DNA of 64,000 nt, taken from assembly GCF_002914525.1 (NCBI RefSeq), contig NZ_LODW01000070.1, positions 62,001 to 126,000 on the forward strand, in the 5' to 3' direction. The stretch's first letter is position 1, and each line of letters opens with the position of its first letter. Origin of the DNA: Rhizobium hidalgonense. Its GTDB lineage: Bacteria > Pseudomonadota > Alphaproteobacteria > Rhizobiales > Rhizobiaceae. Positions 62,107-64,000 of this stretch are shown piece after piece. A program made the position numbers and the translations under genes. The notes beneath the pieces are model-generated. The model saw only the letters and a list, made by a program, of their open reading frames with translations, did no database searches and was not told the DNA's origin.

Positions 62107-62195
62107 GAATTCCTCGTGAAATAGGCCGCCGGCCAAAGCCTTATCGTGCATTTATGGCGATTGCGACAAGGATTTGCGCAAGCGAGGAGAGGTGG

Positions 62196-64000
62196 TCACT
62201 TTTCGACGAAAAAGGCGACGGAGCGTGGCTCGAGGGTGACGCGGTCGCCGGGCTTCTTGGCTGCATCCGGTGTCAATTGACGCCAAGCCGGTTCGGTTCC
62301 GGACGGGAGCGTGAAAAATTGGCGGTCGCCGGAACGGTTGAAGAGCACGGCAAGCCGGGTCTGCCTGCCGCGCGCGGAGCGGTCACCGGTCGAAAGCAGC
62401 ATGCCGAGGGTCGAAAGCGACGGCATCTCCCAGTCGGAAACGGTCATCGGCTCGCCGGAGAGCGAGATCCATTCGACATCGCCGTTTCCTGACAGGAAGC
62501 CTGTGTCGGAAAAGACCGTGAAGCGGCGGCGCAGCCCGGCGACGAAGGCGGTATGGGCGACGAGGTCCTCGTTCAGCCCCTTCCAATCGAGCCAGGTGAT
62601 CTCATTGTCCTGGCAATAGGCGTTGTTGTTGCCGTGCTGGCTGCGGCCGCCCTCGTCGCCCGCCGTCAGCATGACGCTGCCGCGGGTGGCAAAGAGTGTC
62701 GATAGCAGCGCCATCACATCGTCGCGGCGGCGCTTGCGGATCGAGGGATAGACGGTTTCCCCTTCGACGCCGTTGTTCCAGGAGTGGTTCTCGTTGTGGC
62801 CGTCGCGATTGTGTTCGCCATTGGCGTCATTGTGCTTGCCGGCATAGGAGACGAGATCGGTCAGCGTGAAGCCGTCATGGGCGGCGAGGAAATTGACGCT
62901 GCGCGTGCCTTTGCCGTCATTGCGGGAGAAGATGTCGGAGGAGCCGGCAAGTGCGGTGGCGAGCGCCCCGGTCTTCCAGTCGTCGCCGCGCCAGTAGCAG
63001 CGCAGATCGTCGCGAAGCCGGTCGTTCCATTCGAGGAAGGAGCTGGGGAAATTGCCGAGCTGGTAACCGCCCGGGCCGATATCCCAGGGTTCGGCGATCA
63101 TCATCCGGTCGGCAAGCACAGTGTCTGCGAGGATTGCGGCCAGCGTTCCGCCGTCGCGTTCGAAGCCTGTCGCGGTGCGGCCGAGCACTGGGGCGAGATC
63201 GAAGCGAAAGCCGTCGACGCCGGCGTTGAGCACGAAATGGCGTAGGCTGTCGATGATGAGGCGTCGCACCTCGGGATGATCGCAGGCGAGCGTGTTGCCG
63301 GTGCCGGTGTCATTGACGAGTTCGCCCGGCATATTCTGGGCGTGGCGATAATAATGCAGGTTGTCGAGGCCGCGCAGCGACAGCGTCGTCCCGTAGCGGT
63401 CGCTCTCGCCGGTATGGTTGAAGACGAGATCGAGGATGACGGCGATGCCTTCGCCATGGAGGGCCGCGACCGTTTGGCGCAGTTCCGTCATGCCGCCCGG
63501 CGCCAGCCGCGGATCGAGCGCCATGAAGGCGACGGGATTGTAGCCCCAGCCGTTGGTCAGGCCGAGCGGCGGCAGGTGGCGTTCGTCGATCCAGGCGGTG
63601 ATCGGCATCAGTTCGACGGCGTCGACACCGATCCGCTTGAGATGTGCGATAACGGAGGGATGGGCAAGAGCGGCGATCGTGCCGCGCTCAGCCTCCGGTA
63701 CATCGGGATGGAGGATGGTGAAGGGCCGCACCGCCACCTCATAAATGAAGCCGCCCGGTTTGAAGAGCGGCTTGCGGATTTCGGCGCGCGTATCGGCAGT
63801 GACGATCGCCTTCGGCATCAGATCCTGGCTGTCCTCGCCATAGATGCCGAGGCGGGGATCGTAGCGGAACGGCCTATCGATCTCCTTGGCATAGGGATCG
63901 ATCAGCAGCTTGGAGGGATCGTACCAGAGACCGTTGTCGGGGGCGTAAATGCCGTCGGCACGATAGCCGTAGCGCGCGCCCTGCTTCAGTCCGTCGACAA
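62196..64000 (-). CDS. glgX: Glycogen debranching enzyme (partial, N-terminus outside window)
   Basis: GH13 debranching enzyme of the GlgX type, of which about 601 residues up to the C-terminus are in the window; the start lies beyond 64000. Visible are GYRADGIYAPDNGLWYDPSK (a GlgX family block near the edge), DLVFNHTGESD, the nucleophile Asp in GFRFDLAPVLG, the acid/base Glu in MIAEPWD and AAHDGFTLTDLV, all residues expected for activity. It removes short alpha-1,6 branches from phosphorylase-limited glycogen. Frame continuity past 63818 was checked on the edge bases. The neighbouring glycogen genes are not visible. Confidence 0.94.
   Translation of the reverse strand, partial: VDGLKQGARYGYRADGIYAPDNGLWYDPSKLLIDPYAKEIDRPFRYDPRLGIYGEDSQDLMPKAIVTADTRAEIRKPLFKPGGFIYEVAVRPFTILHPDVPEAERGTIAALAHPSVIAHLKRIGVDAVELMPITAWIDERHLPPLGLTNGWGYNPVAFMALDPRLAPGGMTELRQTVAALHGEGIAVILDLVFNHTGESDRYGTTLSLRGLDNLHYYRHAQNMPGELVNDTGTGNTLACDHPEVRRLIIDSLRHFVLNAGVDGFRFDLAPVLGRTATGFERDGGTLAAILADTVLADRMMIAEPWDIGPGGYQLGNFPSSFLEWNDRLRDDLRCYWRGDDWKTGALATALAGSSDIFSRNDGKGTRSVNFLAAHDGFTLTDLVSYAGKHNDANGEHNRDGHNENHSWNNGVEGETVYPSIRKRRRDDVMALLSTLFATRGSVMLTAGDEGGRSQHGNNNAYCQDNEITWLDWKGLNEDLVAHTAFVAGLRRRFTVFSDTGFLSGNGDVEWISLSGEPMTVSDWEMPSLSTLGMLLSTGDRSARGRQTRLAVLFNRSGDRQFFTLPSGTEPAWRQLTPDAAKKPGDRVTLEPRSVAFFVEK

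Noticed and set aside
1..64000. tRNA, rRNA, insertion sequence or prophage
   Set aside because: No tRNA-like cloverleaf ends, rRNA stretches, transposase, integrase or phage structural genes were recognised by reading; a tRNA scan was not possible.

Overview
The window looks like chromosomal DNA of a Rhizobium-type alphaproteobacterium, closest in style to R. leguminosarum or R. etli. The support is the high GC content with strong third-position bias, the gene families (NodN-like MaoC protein, HWE-family histidine kinase, split proton-translocating transhydrogenase, heterotetrameric sarcosine oxidase, a likely speF-type leader before an ornithine decarboxylase) and two kinds of dispersed palindromic intergenic repeat typical of rhizobia. 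No rRNA, tRNA, CRISPR array, transposase or phage gene was seen. About 60 genes cover nearly all of the sequence. Species assignment is an inference from style, not from a search.

Layout. 1-12 kb is sugar catabolism: a LacI regulator, xylB and xylA, then a second LacI regulator divergent from a three-gene CUT2 sugar ABC transporter, a sugar isomerase/epimerase-like protein and a Gfo/Idh/MocA oxidoreductase. 12-21 kb holds a DoxX protein, a GH1 beta-glucosidase, a CHASE4-GGDEF-EAL protein, the tRNA hydroxylase TrhO, adjacent CHAD and CYTH genes, KDPG aldolase, a TerB-like protein and an acetyltransferase. 21-28 kb holds a NicO/DUF1007 metal-export pair, a LysR regulator, ornithine decarboxylase with a long structured leader, a GNAT protein and a frameshifted diguanylate cyclase. 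28-33 kb holds cysE, a GNAT/WD40/CobW zinc-type operon with a candidate Zur site, a creatininase-family amidohydrolase and a MarR regulator.

33-43 kb has a LacI regulator with a 2-hydroxyacid dehydrogenase, a class I glutamine-amidotransferase-like hydrolase, a TakP-type TRAP transporter whose binding-protein gene converges on its membrane genes, a large EAL protein with a degenerate GGDEF motif, and an N-acyl amino acid synthase/autoinducer-synthase-like protein. 43-50 kb carries an aa3 oxidase subunit IV, pntA1-pntA2-pntB, a DUF992 protein, an HWE sensor kinase, a TPR lipoprotein and rpsU. 50-56 kb is a signalling cluster: a cyclase with a c-type haem (DUF3365-like) sensor domain divergent from a CHASE2 cyclase, which converges on a FecR protein. 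56-64 kb holds soxBDAG, a glyoxalase-fold protein, a MaoC/NodN protein and the 3' part of glgX.

The window is mostly ordinary core genome. The parts that merit a second look are the regulatory palindromes (two tandem LacI operators, a Zur-like box, a 27-base palindrome at the LysR gene), the ornithine decarboxylase leader, the cyclase/FecR cluster, the FeeM-like synthase, the frameshifted cyclase and repeats that supply the stop codons of neighbouring genes.
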